DNA from: Eshraghiella sp964405265
GTDB taxonomy: Bacteria > Bacillota > Clostridia > Lachnospirales > Lachnospiraceae
Direction: 5' to 3'
NCBI GenBank assembly: GCA_964405265.1
Contig: CAYONC010000001.1
Span: 1 to 64,000 of the forward strand
Length of the DNA: 64,000 nt
Shown: positions 1 to 9,197 of the stretch, in pieces
Layout: each line of letters begins with the position of its first letter
How positions within the stretch are numbered: position 1 is the first letter of the stretch
The notes under the pieces: model-generated
What the model saw: only the letters and a program-made list of their open reading frames with translations
Databases searched by the model: none
Told to the model about the DNA's origin: nothing
Position numbers and translations under genes: made by a program

Positions 1-76
1 TTGTGGATATATAGCCCTTTTCCATTATCAGCGACATTGCTGCATTTAAAATTTTGTTTTGCGTTTCATCATACAT
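1..76 (-). CDS. TetR-family transcriptional regulator, N-terminal 25 residues only (gene continues past the window edge)
   Basis: The minus strand reads an ATG at 76 preceded by an AGGAGA ribosome binding site, then 25 open codons up to the window edge. The peptide contains KILNAAMSLIMEKGY, the typical first helix of a TetR DNA-binding domain (ILNAA..L...KGY). TetR proteins bind palindromic operators as dimers and usually repress their own or a neighbouring promoter. A consensus promoter and a perfect 9-bp inverted repeat lie directly upstream (see 94-143), which fits autoregulation. The rest of the protein and the regulated partner genes lie outside the window. The fragment is too short for the ligand domain to be assessed. 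Confidence 0.8.
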   Translation of the reverse strand, partial: MYDETQNKILNAAMSLIMEKGYIST

Positions 77-93
77 AAAGCACCTGTCTCCTA

Positions 94-143
94 TATGCAA
101 GTATTCACTTGCATAGTATAACGTATACGTCTTTATTTGTCAA
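94..143 (-). promoter_or_regulatory. Promoter and palindromic operator of the TetR gene at the window start
   Basis: On the minus strand there is TTGACA (138-143), a 17-nt spacer and TATACT (115-120), close to the sigma-A consensus. Overlapping the downstream edge of the -10 box is a perfect 9-bp inverted repeat, TATGCAAGT-ATTC-ACTTGCATA (94-115), placed where a repressor would block transcription. The ribosome binding site and ATG of the TetR fragment follow. The operator assignment is inferred from position and symmetry. Confidence 0.75.
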
Positions 144-378
144 TATATCTAGTATGCTCCTTGAATGTTTCTGCTATGGTCTTACATTCTGTATTCCAGT
201 AACAACTAATCCAAACACAATAACACAGTTGTCTTTCGCCAAATAATAACCTTACGCTAAAAGATATTCCTTCACTTCCAAACTGTCTATCCCCTGGGTA
301 TATCAATTCCCTCATCCCCACTCTGCGGAAACAGAAACACACATCTATTTCTGCCTCGAATTAGCAGAAACCTTTGAT
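144..378. other. Intergenic stretch without a convincing gene
   Basis: This 235-nt gap separates the end of rlmD from the TetR promoter. A 69-codon minus-strand frame (133-342) crosses it, but it has no ribosome binding site, an unusual Cys/Trp/Arg-rich composition and would run through the TetR -35 box, so I do not call it. A small hairpin CAGAAA/TTTCTG lies near 329-350 and might contribute to ending the rlmD transcript, but it lacks a good U-tract. Confidence 0.5.
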
Positions 379-1761
379 TTATTGGGCTTTTCTCGTGAGC
401 AGACAGACTGTCTCCACATGTCCGCTGTGGCAGAACTGATCCACTCCCTGAATCCTTCTCAGTTCATAACCATTATCTGCAAGAAATTTCAAATCCCTTG
501 AAAGCGTTGCAGAATCGCAGCTTACATATACTATTCTTTCAGGCTTCATGCATACCATGGTACGAAGAAGACTTTCATCACAGCCCTTTCTCGGCGGATC
601 AACCACAATGACATCTGCGTGAACATGATGCTCTTTGTACATATCCGGCAGAATTTTTTCCGCCCTGCCCACAAAAAATTCCGCATTTTCAATACCATTG
701 ATTTCTGCGTTCTTTTTTGCATCCTCTATTGCCTCCGGGACAATCTCGACTCCATATACTTTTTTGGCCTTTTGTGCCAGAAAAAGAGAAATTGTACCGA
801 TTCCGCAATAAAGGTCCCAGACTGTTTCTTTTCCCGTCAGCCCTGCATATTCCAGGGCGATGGAATATAACTTCCCGGTCTGTACCGGATTTACCTGATA
901 AAAAGACAATGGCTGTATTCTGTACTTAATATCTCCGATAAAATCCTCTATATATGGTGAGCCAAATATAAGACTGCATTTTTTTCCGAGTATGACATTG
1001 GTCTTTTCCGTATTGACGTTATACATAATTCCTGCAATTTTTCTGTCATTACCGAGAGACAGATTTTTAAGTCTTTTAACAAGTTCATCTGTATAAGGAA
1101 GTTTTTTGCCGTTAATCACAAGGCATACCATTACCTGTCCCGTAGCAAATCCTTCTCTTATAAGCACGTGTCTTACAAGTCCGGCATGAGACTCTTCATT
1201 ATATGGTTTAATATCATAATCATGCATATAAGCCTTTATTTCTGCAAGAATTACTGCATTATAATCCCTTCCGATAAGGCAGTCGCTGCATGGAATTATG
1301 TTGTGGGTTCTTCCCGCATAAAAACCCGTTATTATATTGCCGTTTTTATCCTGACCCACGGGGAACTGTGCCTTATTACGGTAGCGGTACGGCTTGTCCA
1401 TTCCTATTACCGGAGGAAGGGAAATGCTTTTAAAGCCGCCTATTCTTTCAAGATTATTTCTGATTATCCTGTTTTTAAATTCAAGCTGGGCATTATAGTC
1501 CATTTCCATTATGGTACAGCCTCCGCACGCTCTCGCCAAAGGGCATGGTGCCGTAACCCTGTCGGGAGACGGAGTAATTATTTTCATAAGTCTGCCATAG
1601 CCGTAATTTTTCTTCAATGCAGTTACCTTAGCAATTATACGGTCACCCTTTATTGCATCCTTCACGAAAAGAGCGTAGCCATCCATTCTGCCTACGCCCT
1701 CTCCGTTTAAAGTCATATCTTCAATATACAATTCATATTCTTCATTTTTTCTTATATTCAT
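379..1761 (-). CDS. rlmD: 23S rRNA (uracil-5-)-methyltransferase, RlmD/RlmCD (RumA) family
   Basis: This 460-residue protein is a SAM-dependent enzyme that makes 5-methyluridine in 23S rRNA. Residues 1-65 form a TRAM RNA-binding domain. Cys73, Cys79, Cys82 and Cys161 match the [4Fe-4S] ligands of RumA. The C-terminal Rossmann-type methyltransferase contains QPLSFYQVNP, the DPPRKGC motif and the catalytic nucleophile Cys415 in YVSCDSATLSRD. Length is normal for the family. The start lies one base after the stop of the upstream exonuclease gene, so the two are probably translated from one mRNA. Related Firmicutes enzymes can modify one or two positions, so the exact target (RlmD or RlmCD) is not settled from sequence. 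Confidence 0.93.
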   Translation of the reverse strand: MNIRKNEEYELYIEDMTLNGEGVGRMDGYALFVKDAIKGDRIIAKVTALKKNYGYGRLMKIITPSPDRVTAPCPLARACGGCTIMEMDYNAQLEFKNRIIRNNLERIGGFKSISLPPVIGMDKPYRYRNKAQFPVGQDKNGNIITGFYAGRTHNIIPCSDCLIGRDYNAVILAEIKAYMHDYDIKPYNEESHAGLVRHVLIREGFATGQVMVCLVINGKKLPYTDELVKRLKNLSLGNDRKIAGIMYNVNTEKTNVILGKKCSLIFGSPYIEDFIGDIKYRIQPLSFYQVNPVQTGKLYSIALEYAGLTGKETVWDLYCGIGTISLFLAQKAKKVYGVEIVPEAIEDAKKNAEINGIENAEFFVGRAEKILPDMYKEHHVHADVIVVDPPRKGCDESLLRTMVCMKPERIVYVSCDSATLSRDLKFLADNGYELRRIQGVDQFCHSGHVETVCLLTRKAQ

Positions 1762-1762
1762 G

Positions 1763-2713
1763 TTAAATTATTGTCTTCCTTATGTTGCTGTCCAGCATTT
1801 TGTTGTAACCGAGCCAGTCACCGTTCTGTCCTGCCGGGGTACTAACTGCCTCTTTAAATGTTTCAAGCTTTGCATCCATGTCATCTGCATAATGCAGGGC
1901 AAGTGCCTCGGCAAGTGCCGGTTTTTTAGGAGAACCAAATTCAAATTCACCATGATGAGCCACTATACAGTGTTTAAGTTGCCTTTCCAGCATTGCCGGA
2001 AAACCTTCAATCTCCTTCACGGCTCTGCCTATAACCTCACATCCCATGACAATATGTCCCAACAGCTGTCCGTCATCCGTATAATCATTCTCCGGAAATT
2101 CTGAAAGCTCATACACCTTACCCACATCATGAAATAATGCCGCCGTAAGAAGCAAATCCCTGTCAAGATATGCATACTGCTCTGCCGCAAATCTGCATAT
2201 TCTGACCACACTCAGTGTATGCTCAAGCAATCCTCCTATGAAGCCGTGATGAACCCTCTTTGCGGCTGAATGTCTCTTAAAGGATTTTATGAAGCTCTCA
2301 TCCTGTATGAAGAACTTCTTAATAAGTTCTGAAAGATATTCATTCTTAACCTCTGACATAATATTCATCAGATTATCATACATTTCATCCGTATCATATT
2401 CAGATGCCGGAAGATAATCGCTTTCCGAATATGAACCCTCTGCCGCCTTTTGTGCCGAATTAACGTTAAGCTGAAGTGAACCGTTAAATACGGTAACATC
2501 TCCCGTTACGGACACATAATCCATGGATTCAAAATCATCTCTTATTCCCGGAGATGATGTATTCCATATCTTCGCATCTATGGTTCCGGTCTTATCCTGC
2601 AGAATCAGGCTGTAATATTCCTTACCGTTCTTGGTTACGGCTGACGTTCTGTACCTGCAGAAAAATATCCCGTTAACCCTTTCACCTTCATTAAGCATAT
2701 TAATATATTTCAT
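1763..2713 (-). CDS. yhaM: 3'-5' exoribonuclease, YhaM family (OB fold plus HD domain)
   Basis: The 316-residue protein has an N-terminal OB-fold nucleic-acid-binding region (about residues 1-90) followed by an HD phosphohydrolase domain. The HD ligands are visible in HHGFIGGLLEHTLSV and ALFHDVGKVYEL, with further His residues near KHCIVAHHGEFEFGS. This architecture is that of YhaM, a Mn-dependent exoribonuclease acting on RNA and single-stranded DNA in Firmicutes; it removes short 3' tails. Length agrees (B. subtilis YhaM is about 314 residues). It sits between the HtrA-like gene upstream (33-nt gap) and rlmD downstream (1-nt gap), in one apparent operon. Confidence 0.88.
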   Translation of the reverse strand: MKYINMLNEGERVNGIFFCRYRTSAVTKNGKEYYSLILQDKTGTIDAKIWNTSSPGIRDDFESMDYVSVTGDVTVFNGSLQLNVNSAQKAAEGSYSESDYLPASEYDTDEMYDNLMNIMSEVKNEYLSELIKKFFIQDESFIKSFKRHSAAKRVHHGFIGGLLEHTLSVVRICRFAAEQYAYLDRDLLLTAALFHDVGKVYELSEFPENDYTDDGQLLGHIVMGCEVIGRAVKEIEGFPAMLERQLKHCIVAHHGEFEFGSPKKPALAEALALHYADDMDAKLETFKEAVSTPAGQNGDWLGYNKMLDSNIRKTII

Positions 2714-2746
2714 ATGTCATTAATTCCTTTCTGAAATGCTGCTTCA

Positions 2747-4033
2747 CTATTCTACACCCAGCATAACATTAAATTCAATCTCTTTATACACATCACGACC
2801 GTTTCTTTTTACCGTTATGTCAACAGATTCGCCCGAACCATAGGAATTTATCATGCTCATAAATTCTTTCATTGTCGATACCGGTTTTGAATTTATCCTG
2901 CATATTATGTCTCCCGTCTGTATTCCCGTGGAATATGCCGGAGAATTGGTCTCAACAACCGACACATATATTCCGGACGGTATACCCTTTTCCACACGGA
3001 GACTTTCCGTTACCTCCTGCCCCTTTATTCCGAGATATGCCGTTTTTCTTCCGTTACACAGCCTCTCCACAAGACTTATTATGTCCGATACGGCATATGC
3101 CGTAACGGGGTTGCTGCTTCCGCTGTTGTATGAGGTTGTTATTATTCCCACAATCCTGCCGGAAAGATTTGCAACAACACCGCTTGAATTCTCCGTTCCC
3201 GATATGTCCGTATTGATAAGCCTGTATGAAGAATCCGTATCATTCACGATATTATCAACGCCGGTTGCCATTCCGTATCCCATCGACCCGGAAAAACCAT
3301 ACAGCTTGCCAACGGCAATCACGGGAGTACCCTGACTGACCGAAGCAGAATCAGAAAGCAATGCCGGAACAACGGAATTATTATCTGTATGTTCTGTCCT
3401 GATTACCGCAAAATTAGTGGTGACATCTCCGGCAATAAGATTTGCCGTGTCAGATGCTCCGTCAGGATAAGTAACGATAATACTTGCCGCGTTTTCCACC
3501 ATTGAAAAATCCGTTAATATGTAATATCCGGTTTCTCCATCCGCCACAACAAGTCCGTACTCCTCAGATATATTCTGGTATGTGGAATTGAAACGGTCTA
3601 CATTTTCTCTTGATATCGTGACCGTTACCATGGATTTTTTTACCTTATCCGAAACTTTTTTCAAGGATTCATAATATGCGGTATAATCCTTAAGCGCATC
3701 CTCATCCGGTACCTCATCCGGGGTCTGCGTCGGAAGTGCCGGTGTTGTCTCCGGTACGGGTATGGTAACGGACTCGGACTCTGAGGTAATATCCTCAGAT
3801 GAAGACGTTTCCCCTGAAAGTGTAATGTTTTCCCTGCCCGGTCCTTCATTAATATAATCTCTGCCCGTTTTATATACCAGAAGCATGACAAGTCCTGCAG
3901 TCAGTCCGAAAAAAACTGCCATTATTAATATTATGAGTATTTTCCTGATATATGTCTTAATCCGGAGCCACGGTTCTTTCACTATATGTTCTGTATACAG
4001 ATCATAATTTTTTTCTTCATTCTTGTCATTCAT
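2747..4033 (-). CDS. Membrane-anchored HtrA/DegP-like protein with PDZ domain, probably a pseudoprotease
   Basis: The 428-residue protein has a cytosolic N-terminus, one transmembrane helix (about 31-54), a Ser/Thr/Pro/Glu-rich linker (70-112), a trypsin-like S1C domain (about 130-325) and a C-terminal PDZ domain (about 333-425). HtrA proteases degrade misfolded envelope proteins using a His-Asp-Ser triad. Here the His of ILTNxHV is Ser177 (ILTDFSMVENA), the Asp of DLAV is Asn207 (NFAVIRT), and GNSGGP has become ENSSGV around Ser283. The nucleophile is kept but its partners are lost, so proteolysis is unlikely and a scaffold or sensor role through the PDZ domain is more plausible. It is first in the operon with yhaM and rlmD, divergent from mutS2. 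Confidence 0.85.
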   Translation of the reverse strand: MNDKNEEKNYDLYTEHIVKEPWLRIKTYIRKILIILIMAVFFGLTAGLVMLLVYKTGRDYINEGPGRENITLSGETSSSEDITSESESVTIPVPETTPALPTQTPDEVPDEDALKDYTAYYESLKKVSDKVKKSMVTVTISRENVDRFNSTYQNISEEYGLVVADGETGYYILTDFSMVENAASIIVTYPDGASDTANLIAGDVTTNFAVIRTEHTDNNSVVPALLSDSASVSQGTPVIAVGKLYGFSGSMGYGMATGVDNIVNDTDSSYRLINTDISGTENSSGVVANLSGRIVGIITTSYNSGSSNPVTAYAVSDIISLVERLCNGRKTAYLGIKGQEVTESLRVEKGIPSGIYVSVVETNSPAYSTGIQTGDIICRINSKPVSTMKEFMSMINSYGSGESVDITVKRNGRDVYKEIEFNVMLGVE

Positions 4034-4129
4034 ACATTAAAAACCTTTCATAATGCATTTATTCTTAAAATTATAAAGTGTAAATATGAACTTTTTATGA
4101 CATAAGCAATATCCGTTTTTAAAGTCTTA

Positions 4130-4158
4130 TTGAACTTTACACCTGTGTGGGTTAAAAT
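4130..4158 (+). promoter_or_regulatory. Promoter of mutS2
   Basis: TTGAAC (4130-4135), a 17-nt spacer and TAAAAT (4153-4158) precede the mutS2 ATG by 26 nt. The 151-nt gap also has to serve the divergent HtrA-like gene; a TATAAT (minus strand, about 4071-4076) is visible for it, but I see no good matching -35 box. Confidence 0.6.
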
Positions 4159-4184
4159 ATTAAAAAAATGATTAAGGATACGTT

Positions 4185-6551
4185 ATGAACACTAAGGTTT
4201 TTAAGACTCTTGAATATGATAAGATAATAACAAAGCTTTCCTCTTATGCAACATCCGCTCCCGGAAAGCTTATATGCGGCATGACCGTCCCGTCCGATGA
4301 TTTGGAAGCCGTACGACGGCTTCAGAAGGAGACAGCCTCTGCCTCATCCCGCATTTTTGCACATGGTACGCCGTCCTTTGCAGGTGTTAAGGATATAAGA
4401 ATGAGTATCAGGGCACTTGATGCCGGAAGCACCCTGAACAGCAGAGAACTTCTTGACATAGCCGGACTTCTTCAGACAGTCCGCGAATCCGTAAAATACA
4501 ATGGTGAAACGGAGGATATCCTTTCAGAACGCTTTAATCTTCTGACCCCTGTCAGGGAGCTTTGTGACGAAATAAGCAGATGCATAATCTCAGAAGAAGA
4601 AATATCCGATGACGCAAGTCCTGAACTTAAAGAAATAAGACGGCACAAAAAAAATACCAATGACCGCATCAGGAATGAGCTTACCGGTCTCATTTCCGGC
4701 AGTGACAGACAATATCTGCAGGAAGCCGTAATTACGACAAGAGAAGGCAGATACTGTATTCCGGTAAAAGCAGAATATCACTCAAGAATCCCCGGAATGA
4801 TTCATGACCGTTCCAATACCGGTTCAACCTTCTTCATTGAACCGATGGGCGTAGTCCGGCTTAACAACGAGCTCAGGGAGCTTGACATTAAAGAAAGTGA
4901 AGAAATAGCAAAAATACTTGCATTACTCTCTTCCGAGGCTGCATGTCACTCAGAAGAGCTTACTGCCGATTATGAACTGCTTACGGAGCTTGACTGTATA
5001 TTCGCACGTGCAGGGCTTTCACACAGCATGAAGGGAAGTGAACCACTGATGAATGACAACGGATATATTAACATCCGTCGTGCACGTCATCCTCTTATAG
5101 ATTCCGCAAAAGTTGTTCCGATAGACATTTCCGTCGGCAGGGATTACAACCAGCTTATAATAACAGGACCCAACACCGGCGGAAAAACCGTAACGCTGAA
5201 AACGGTCGGGCTCTTTTCACTTATGGCACAGTCCGGGCTTCACATTCCGGCTTCAGATAATTCCGAGCTTACTGTATTCAGGGAAATTTTTGCCGACATA
5301 GGTGATGAACAGAGTATTGAACAGAGCCTTTCCACTTTTTCATCCCACATGAAAAACATAATTAAGATACTGGAAGAGGCTTCAAAAGACACTCTTGTTC
5401 TTTTTGATGAACTTTGCGCAGGAACAGATCCGACTGAAGGTGCGGCTCTTGCCATATCGATACTGTCATCCCTGCACAGAAAAGGCATAACCACCATTGC
5501 CACAACACATTACAGCGAGCTTAAAATCTTTGCACTTTCAACAGACGGAATAGAAAATGCCAGCTGCGAATTTGATGTTGCCACGCTTGCCCCGACATAC
5601 AGGCTCTTAATAGGAATCCCCGGAAAAAGCAATGCTTTTGCCATATCGGGTAAGCTTGGGCTCCCCGAAGATATTATTGAAGAAGCAGGAAAAAGCATTA
5701 AGGACAGCGACAAAGCGTTTGAGGACGTAATATCGGAGCTTGAACAAAACAGGATTAAAATCGAACGTGAACGTGCAGAAATTGAACTTTATAAAAAAGA
5801 AACCGAAGAACTTAAGAAGCAGCTTGAGCTCAAAACCGCAGATCTCAATAAGCGCTCTTCGGATATACTTGAAAAAGCCAGGGAAGAGGCTTCCGCAATT
5901 TTAAGGGAAGCCAAAGAGACGGCAGATGATACCATCCGCAAATTCAATCGTGCACGTGAAAAAGGACTGTCCATATCAGATATGGAGGCAGAACGTGAGC
6001 GTATAAGAAAACAGCTTGACAAGACTGCAGCTTCCAGAAAAAAAGCCGTTGATACGCTCCGTACGTCATCCCATAAGGCAGAAGATTTCCATATAGGAGA
6101 CCGTGTACACGTAATAAGCATGGGACTTGACGGAACAGTACACACACTTCCCGATTCAAAGGGAAATCTTACCGTCATGATGGGAATACTCAGCTCCAGG
6201 GTTAACATTTCCGACCTCTGCATAATAGAAGAAGCTTCTGCTGCCGAGGCATTAAAGAATAAAAATTCCGGCATAGGAAAGCTTAAAATGAGCAAGACTG
6301 CAGGTATTTCTTCCGAAATCAACCTTATAGGAATGACAAAGGATGAAGCACTCACGGTACTTGACAAATACCTTGATGATGCATTTCTTGCCCACCTGTC
6401 TCCAGTAAGGATTGTACACGGTAAAGGCTCAGGCGTTTTAAGAAATGCGGTCCAGTCATTTCTAAAACGTCAGAAACGCATTAAATCATTCCGTCCCGGC
6501 TCCTTCGGTGAAGGGGATTACGGCGTAACAATAGCAGAATTTAAAGAATAG
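4185..6551 (+). CDS. mutS2: Endonuclease MutS2
   Basis: The 788-residue protein is MutS2, an ATP-dependent branched-DNA or ribosome-rescue factor of Firmicutes that lacks the mismatch-recognition domain of MutS. The order is core/clamp domains (1-300), an ABC-type ATPase with Walker A GPNTGGKT (about 328-335) and Walker B LVLFDELCAGTDPTEGA, a long charged coiled coil (about 510-620), a KOW-like segment (about 635-680) and a C-terminal Smr nuclease domain (about 710-788) with HGKGSGVLRNAV. The usual LDLRG of the Smr domain reads INLIGMT here. Length is normal. It is followed by a two-component system after 13 nt, so the three genes may be co-transcribed. Confidence 0.95.
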   Translation: MNTKVFKTLEYDKIITKLSSYATSAPGKLICGMTVPSDDLEAVRRLQKETASASSRIFAHGTPSFAGVKDIRMSIRALDAGSTLNSRELLDIAGLLQTVRESVKYNGETEDILSERFNLLTPVRELCDEISRCIISEEEISDDASPELKEIRRHKKNTNDRIRNELTGLISGSDRQYLQEAVITTREGRYCIPVKAEYHSRIPGMIHDRSNTGSTFFIEPMGVVRLNNELRELDIKESEEIAKILALLSSEAACHSEELTADYELLTELDCIFARAGLSHSMKGSEPLMNDNGYINIRRARHPLIDSAKVVPIDISVGRDYNQLIITGPNTGGKTVTLKTVGLFSLMAQSGLHIPASDNSELTVFREIFADIGDEQSIEQSLSTFSSHMKNIIKILEEASKDTLVLFDELCAGTDPTEGAALAISILSSLHRKGITTIATTHYSELKIFALSTDGIENASCEFDVATLAPTYRLLIGIPGKSNAFAISGKLGLPEDIIEEAGKSIKDSDKAFEDVISELEQNRIKIERERAEIELYKKETEELKKQLELKTADLNKRSSDILEKAREEASAILREAKETADDTIRKFNRAREKGLSISDMEAERERIRKQLDKTAASRKKAVDTLRTSSHKAEDFHIGDRVHVISMGLDGTVHTLPDSKGNLTVMMGILSSRVNISDLCIIEEASAAEALKNKNSGIGKLKMSKTAGISSEINLIGMTKDEALTVLDKYLDDAFLAHLSPVRIVHGKGSGVLRNAVQSFLKRQKRIKSFRPGSFGEGDYGVTIAEFKE

Positions 6552-6564
6552 GAGATTACATGTC

Positions 6565-7272
6565 ATGGCAGACAGACAGAGGATATTAATAGTGGATGAT
6601 GATGAAAACATAGCAGAGCTTATTTCACTGTACCTTACGAAGGAATGTTTTGAAACACACATAGTATATGACGGTGAAAGTGCCCTGTCGGAATACCGAA
6701 CCTTCAGACCTGACCTTATACTTCTGGATCTGATGCTTCCGGGGATAGACGGCTATCAGGTATGCAGGGAAATACGCAGGGAAAATAACACACCCATAAT
6801 TATGCTTTCCGCAAAGGGGGAAGTGTTCGACCGTGTTCTCGGCCTGGAGCTTGGTGCTGATGATTACATGATAAAGCCGTTCGACTCTAAAGAGCTTGTA
6901 GCGAGGGTTAAGGCGGTTTTGAGGCGCTCCGGTGCTTCTTCTTCCGTTCCCGTTCCGGAAAAACAGGCAGGCGAATATATCGAATATCCGGACCTGATAA
7001 TCAACCTTACAAACTATTCCGTAATATACAAAGGAAAGGCTGTCGATATGCCCCCTAAAGAGCTGGAGCTTCTATATTTCATGGCATCATCCCCAAACCG
7101 TGTATATACGAGAGAACAGCTTCTCGACCATATATGGGGATACGAATACATAGGCGATACACGAACCGTTGACGTACACATTAAAAGACTACGTGAAAAA
7201 ATAAAAGACCATGACAAGTGGAGTATCGGTACCGTATGGGGCGTCGGATACCGTTTTGAAACAAGAAGGTAA
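6565..7272 (+). CDS. OmpR/PhoB-family response regulator
   Basis: The 235-residue protein has a receiver domain (residues 6-118) with acidic pocket DDDE, phospho-acceptor Asp55 in LILLDLMLPG and the conserved Lys in MIKPFD, and a winged-helix DNA-binding domain (about 135-232) ending in TVWGVGYRF. It is phosphorylated by the histidine kinase encoded 2 nt downstream. A GGAG ribosome binding site lies in the short gap after mutS2. The target genes cannot be deduced from the sequence. Confidence 0.95.
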   Translation: MADRQRILIVDDDENIAELISLYLTKECFETHIVYDGESALSEYRTFRPDLILLDLMLPGIDGYQVCREIRRENNTPIIMLSAKGEVFDRVLGLELGADDYMIKPFDSKELVARVKAVLRRSGASSSVPVPEKQAGEYIEYPDLIINLTNYSVIYKGKAVDMPPKELELLYFMASSPNRVYTREQLLDHIWGYEYIGDTRTVDVHIKRLREKIKDHDKWSIGTVWGVGYRFETRR

Positions 7273-7274
7273 AT

Positions 7275-8702
7275 ATGAAGAACAGGCTTTTTTACAAAAT
7301 TATAACTGCATATGTTTTTTCCGTCCTGATATGTTTTATTATGGTTTCATCCCTTAATTCACACCTGAATTACAGGCATTTTATAAATCAGGAGCAGAAA
7401 GCGCTGTACAGGGAAGCAACATACATTGCCGACAACTATGTGTCAGCGTACTATTATAAATTAACCCCTGACGATGCAATAACTGAGTCACTTAATGCAA
7501 TATCCGTTTATATAGAAAGTGACATTATGTTCATATCCGCTGACGGTCATGTCAATATTGATACCGGTCAGAAAGGCATAACTCTCATAAAAAATTTTGA
7601 TCTTACCAAATACGGCAGCCGTCAGTATGCCACTGATACTTTTTTCGGGGTGTTTGCTGACGATCATTTAAGCGTATATTATCCGATAGTATACAATTAT
7701 TATGTACGCGGTTATGTTGTAATAAGTAAGCCCCTCAGTCTCATCCGAAGCAATGCCGATTCAGCATTTTCCTACAACTATCTGACACTGTCGGTATGCT
7801 GTCTTCTGTCGGCATTAATACTGATATATGTCAATTATTATGTAAGCCGTCCCGTAAACAAAATGATTGATGCGATCGACTCCTATGGCAAGGGAAATTT
7901 TTTTGAAAAAATAAATCTGCACCGAAATGATGAAATAGGCAGGCTTGCGGCATCACTTGATTACATGGTCGCAGAATTCAGCAGCATAAATGAATACCAG
8001 AAAAATTTCATAACGAATGTTTCCCATGACTTCCGTTCTCCTCTGACCTCAATAAAGGGATATGCAGAAGCCATGCTTGATAAAACCATCCCACCGGAAA
8101 TGCAGGATAAGTACCTTAAAATCGTAATATCCGAAGCAGACAGGCTTACAACGCTTACCAATAACATCATTACCATGAATCTTGTTTCGGACAGGGGAAT
8201 GATACTGGATGTCAGCTCCTTTGACATCGTGGATACAATAAAATCAACGATAGAGACATTTCAGGGAACGTGTGAGAAAAAGAAGATACGCTTCCGTCTT
8301 ATTTTTTCGGATAAAGTACTTAATGTTACGGCTGATAAGACAAAGATTGAACAGGTTATATATAATCTAATTGATAATGCCGTCAAGTTCAGCAGGTCTG
8401 ACTCATCAATCATTGTATCTGCTAACGAAAAAGGTGATAAAGTAATGATTTCAGTAAAAGATTTCGGAATAGGCATTCCTAAGGACAGTATTCCAAAAAT
8501 CTGGGACAGATTTTACAAATCAGACCTGTCAAGAGGAAAAGATAAAAAAGGAAGCGGACTGGGTCTTTCCATCGTAAAGGAAATAATAGTTGCACATGAT
8601 GAATATATTGACGTAATAAGCACTGAAGGTGTGGGAACGGAATTTATATTCGCTCTTCCAAAAGACAAAGAAAACCGTACACCTTTTCCCGGACTCTCTT
8701 AG
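7275..8702 (+). CDS. Membrane sensor histidine kinase
   Basis: The 475-residue protein has a transmembrane helix at about 8-27, an extracytoplasmic sensor domain (about 28-165), a second helix (about 170-190), a HAMP domain (about 190-240), a HisKA domain with phospho-accepting His251 in NVSHDFRSPLTSIKG, and an ATPase domain with N-box YNLIDNAVKF, G1-box DFGIGIP and G2-box GSGLGLSIVKEI. All catalytic motifs are intact. It pairs with the preceding response regulator. The last codons overlap the convergent trmL gene by 4 nt. The sensor region resembles dCACHE/PAS-like domains in size, but its ligand cannot be inferred. Confidence 0.95.
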   Translation: MKNRLFYKIITAYVFSVLICFIMVSSLNSHLNYRHFINQEQKALYREATYIADNYVSAYYYKLTPDDAITESLNAISVYIESDIMFISADGHVNIDTGQKGITLIKNFDLTKYGSRQYATDTFFGVFADDHLSVYYPIVYNYYVRGYVVISKPLSLIRSNADSAFSYNYLTLSVCCLLSALILIYVNYYVSRPVNKMIDAIDSYGKGNFFEKINLHRNDEIGRLAASLDYMVAEFSSINEYQKNFITNVSHDFRSPLTSIKGYAEAMLDKTIPPEMQDKYLKIVISEADRLTTLTNNIITMNLVSDRGMILDVSSFDIVDTIKSTIETFQGTCEKKKIRFRLIFSDKVLNVTADKTKIEQVIYNLIDNAVKFSRSDSSIIVSANEKGDKVMISVKDFGIGIPKDSIPKIWDRFYKSDLSRGKDKKGSGLGLSIVKEIIVAHDEYIDVISTEGVGTEFIFALPKDKENRTPFPGLS

Positions 8703-9193
8703 TCCCATTCAAAGGTGCGCGGTTTTCCGTACATCTTCAGTCCCATAAAATCATTCTGCCTCAATGCTTCATACAAAACTATTGCCACTGCATTGGACAG
8801 GTTAAGTGATCTTATCTCTCCCCACATAGGTATCCGTACGGATGTATCCTGATACCTCTGCAGTATCGTCTCGGGTATTCCGGCACTTTCCCTGCCAAAC
8901 ATTATATAGCAGTCATCTTCAAAGCTCACATCCGTATAACTCCTTGCTGCTTTCGTAGTCGCCATGTATATTTTTGCTCCCGGATTCTTGTCGGTAAAAT
9001 CTTCAAAGTCTCTGTATATCCTCACATCCAATTTATCCCAGTAATCAAGTCCTGCCCGTTTTAGCATTTTATCATTAATCTGAAATCCGAGAGGTTCGAT
9101 AAGATGAAGCCTTGTATTGGTTGCAACGCAGGTCCTTCCTATATTCCCGGTATTAGCCGGCATTTCCGGCTCATGAAGCACGATATTAAACAT
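8699..9193 (-). CDS. trmL: tRNA (cytidine(34)-2'-O)-methyltransferase TrmL
   Basis: This 164-residue SPOUT-class methyltransferase methylates the ribose of the wobble base in tRNA-Leu isoacceptors. The sequence begins MFNIVLHEPEMPANTGNIGR, the family N-terminus, and carries the knot motifs MFGRESAGIPE and RIPMWGEIRSLNLSNAVAI that bind SAM. It is the minimal single-domain form, of normal length. A GAGGG ribosome binding site lies about 8 nt before the ATG. The gene follows the CheX-like gene by 4 nt and is probably co-transcribed with it. Confidence 0.94.
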   Translation of the reverse strand: MFNIVLHEPEMPANTGNIGRTCVATNTRLHLIEPLGFQINDKMLKRAGLDYWDKLDVRIYRDFEDFTDKNPGAKIYMATTKAARSYTDVSFEDDCYIMFGRESAGIPETILQRYQDTSVRIPMWGEIRSLNLSNAVAIVLYEALRQNDFMGLKMYGKPRTFEWD

Positions 9194-9197
9194 TATA

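Noticed and set aside
133..342. 69-codon minus-strand open frame upstream of the TetR fragment
   Set aside because: No ribosome binding site, odd composition rich in Cys/Trp/Arg, no recognisable domain, and it overlaps the -35 box of the TetR promoter.
5789..6367. 192-codon minus-strand frame within mutS2
   Set aside because: Ser/Leu-rich shadow of the coiled-coil region on the opposite strand, with no ribosome binding site.
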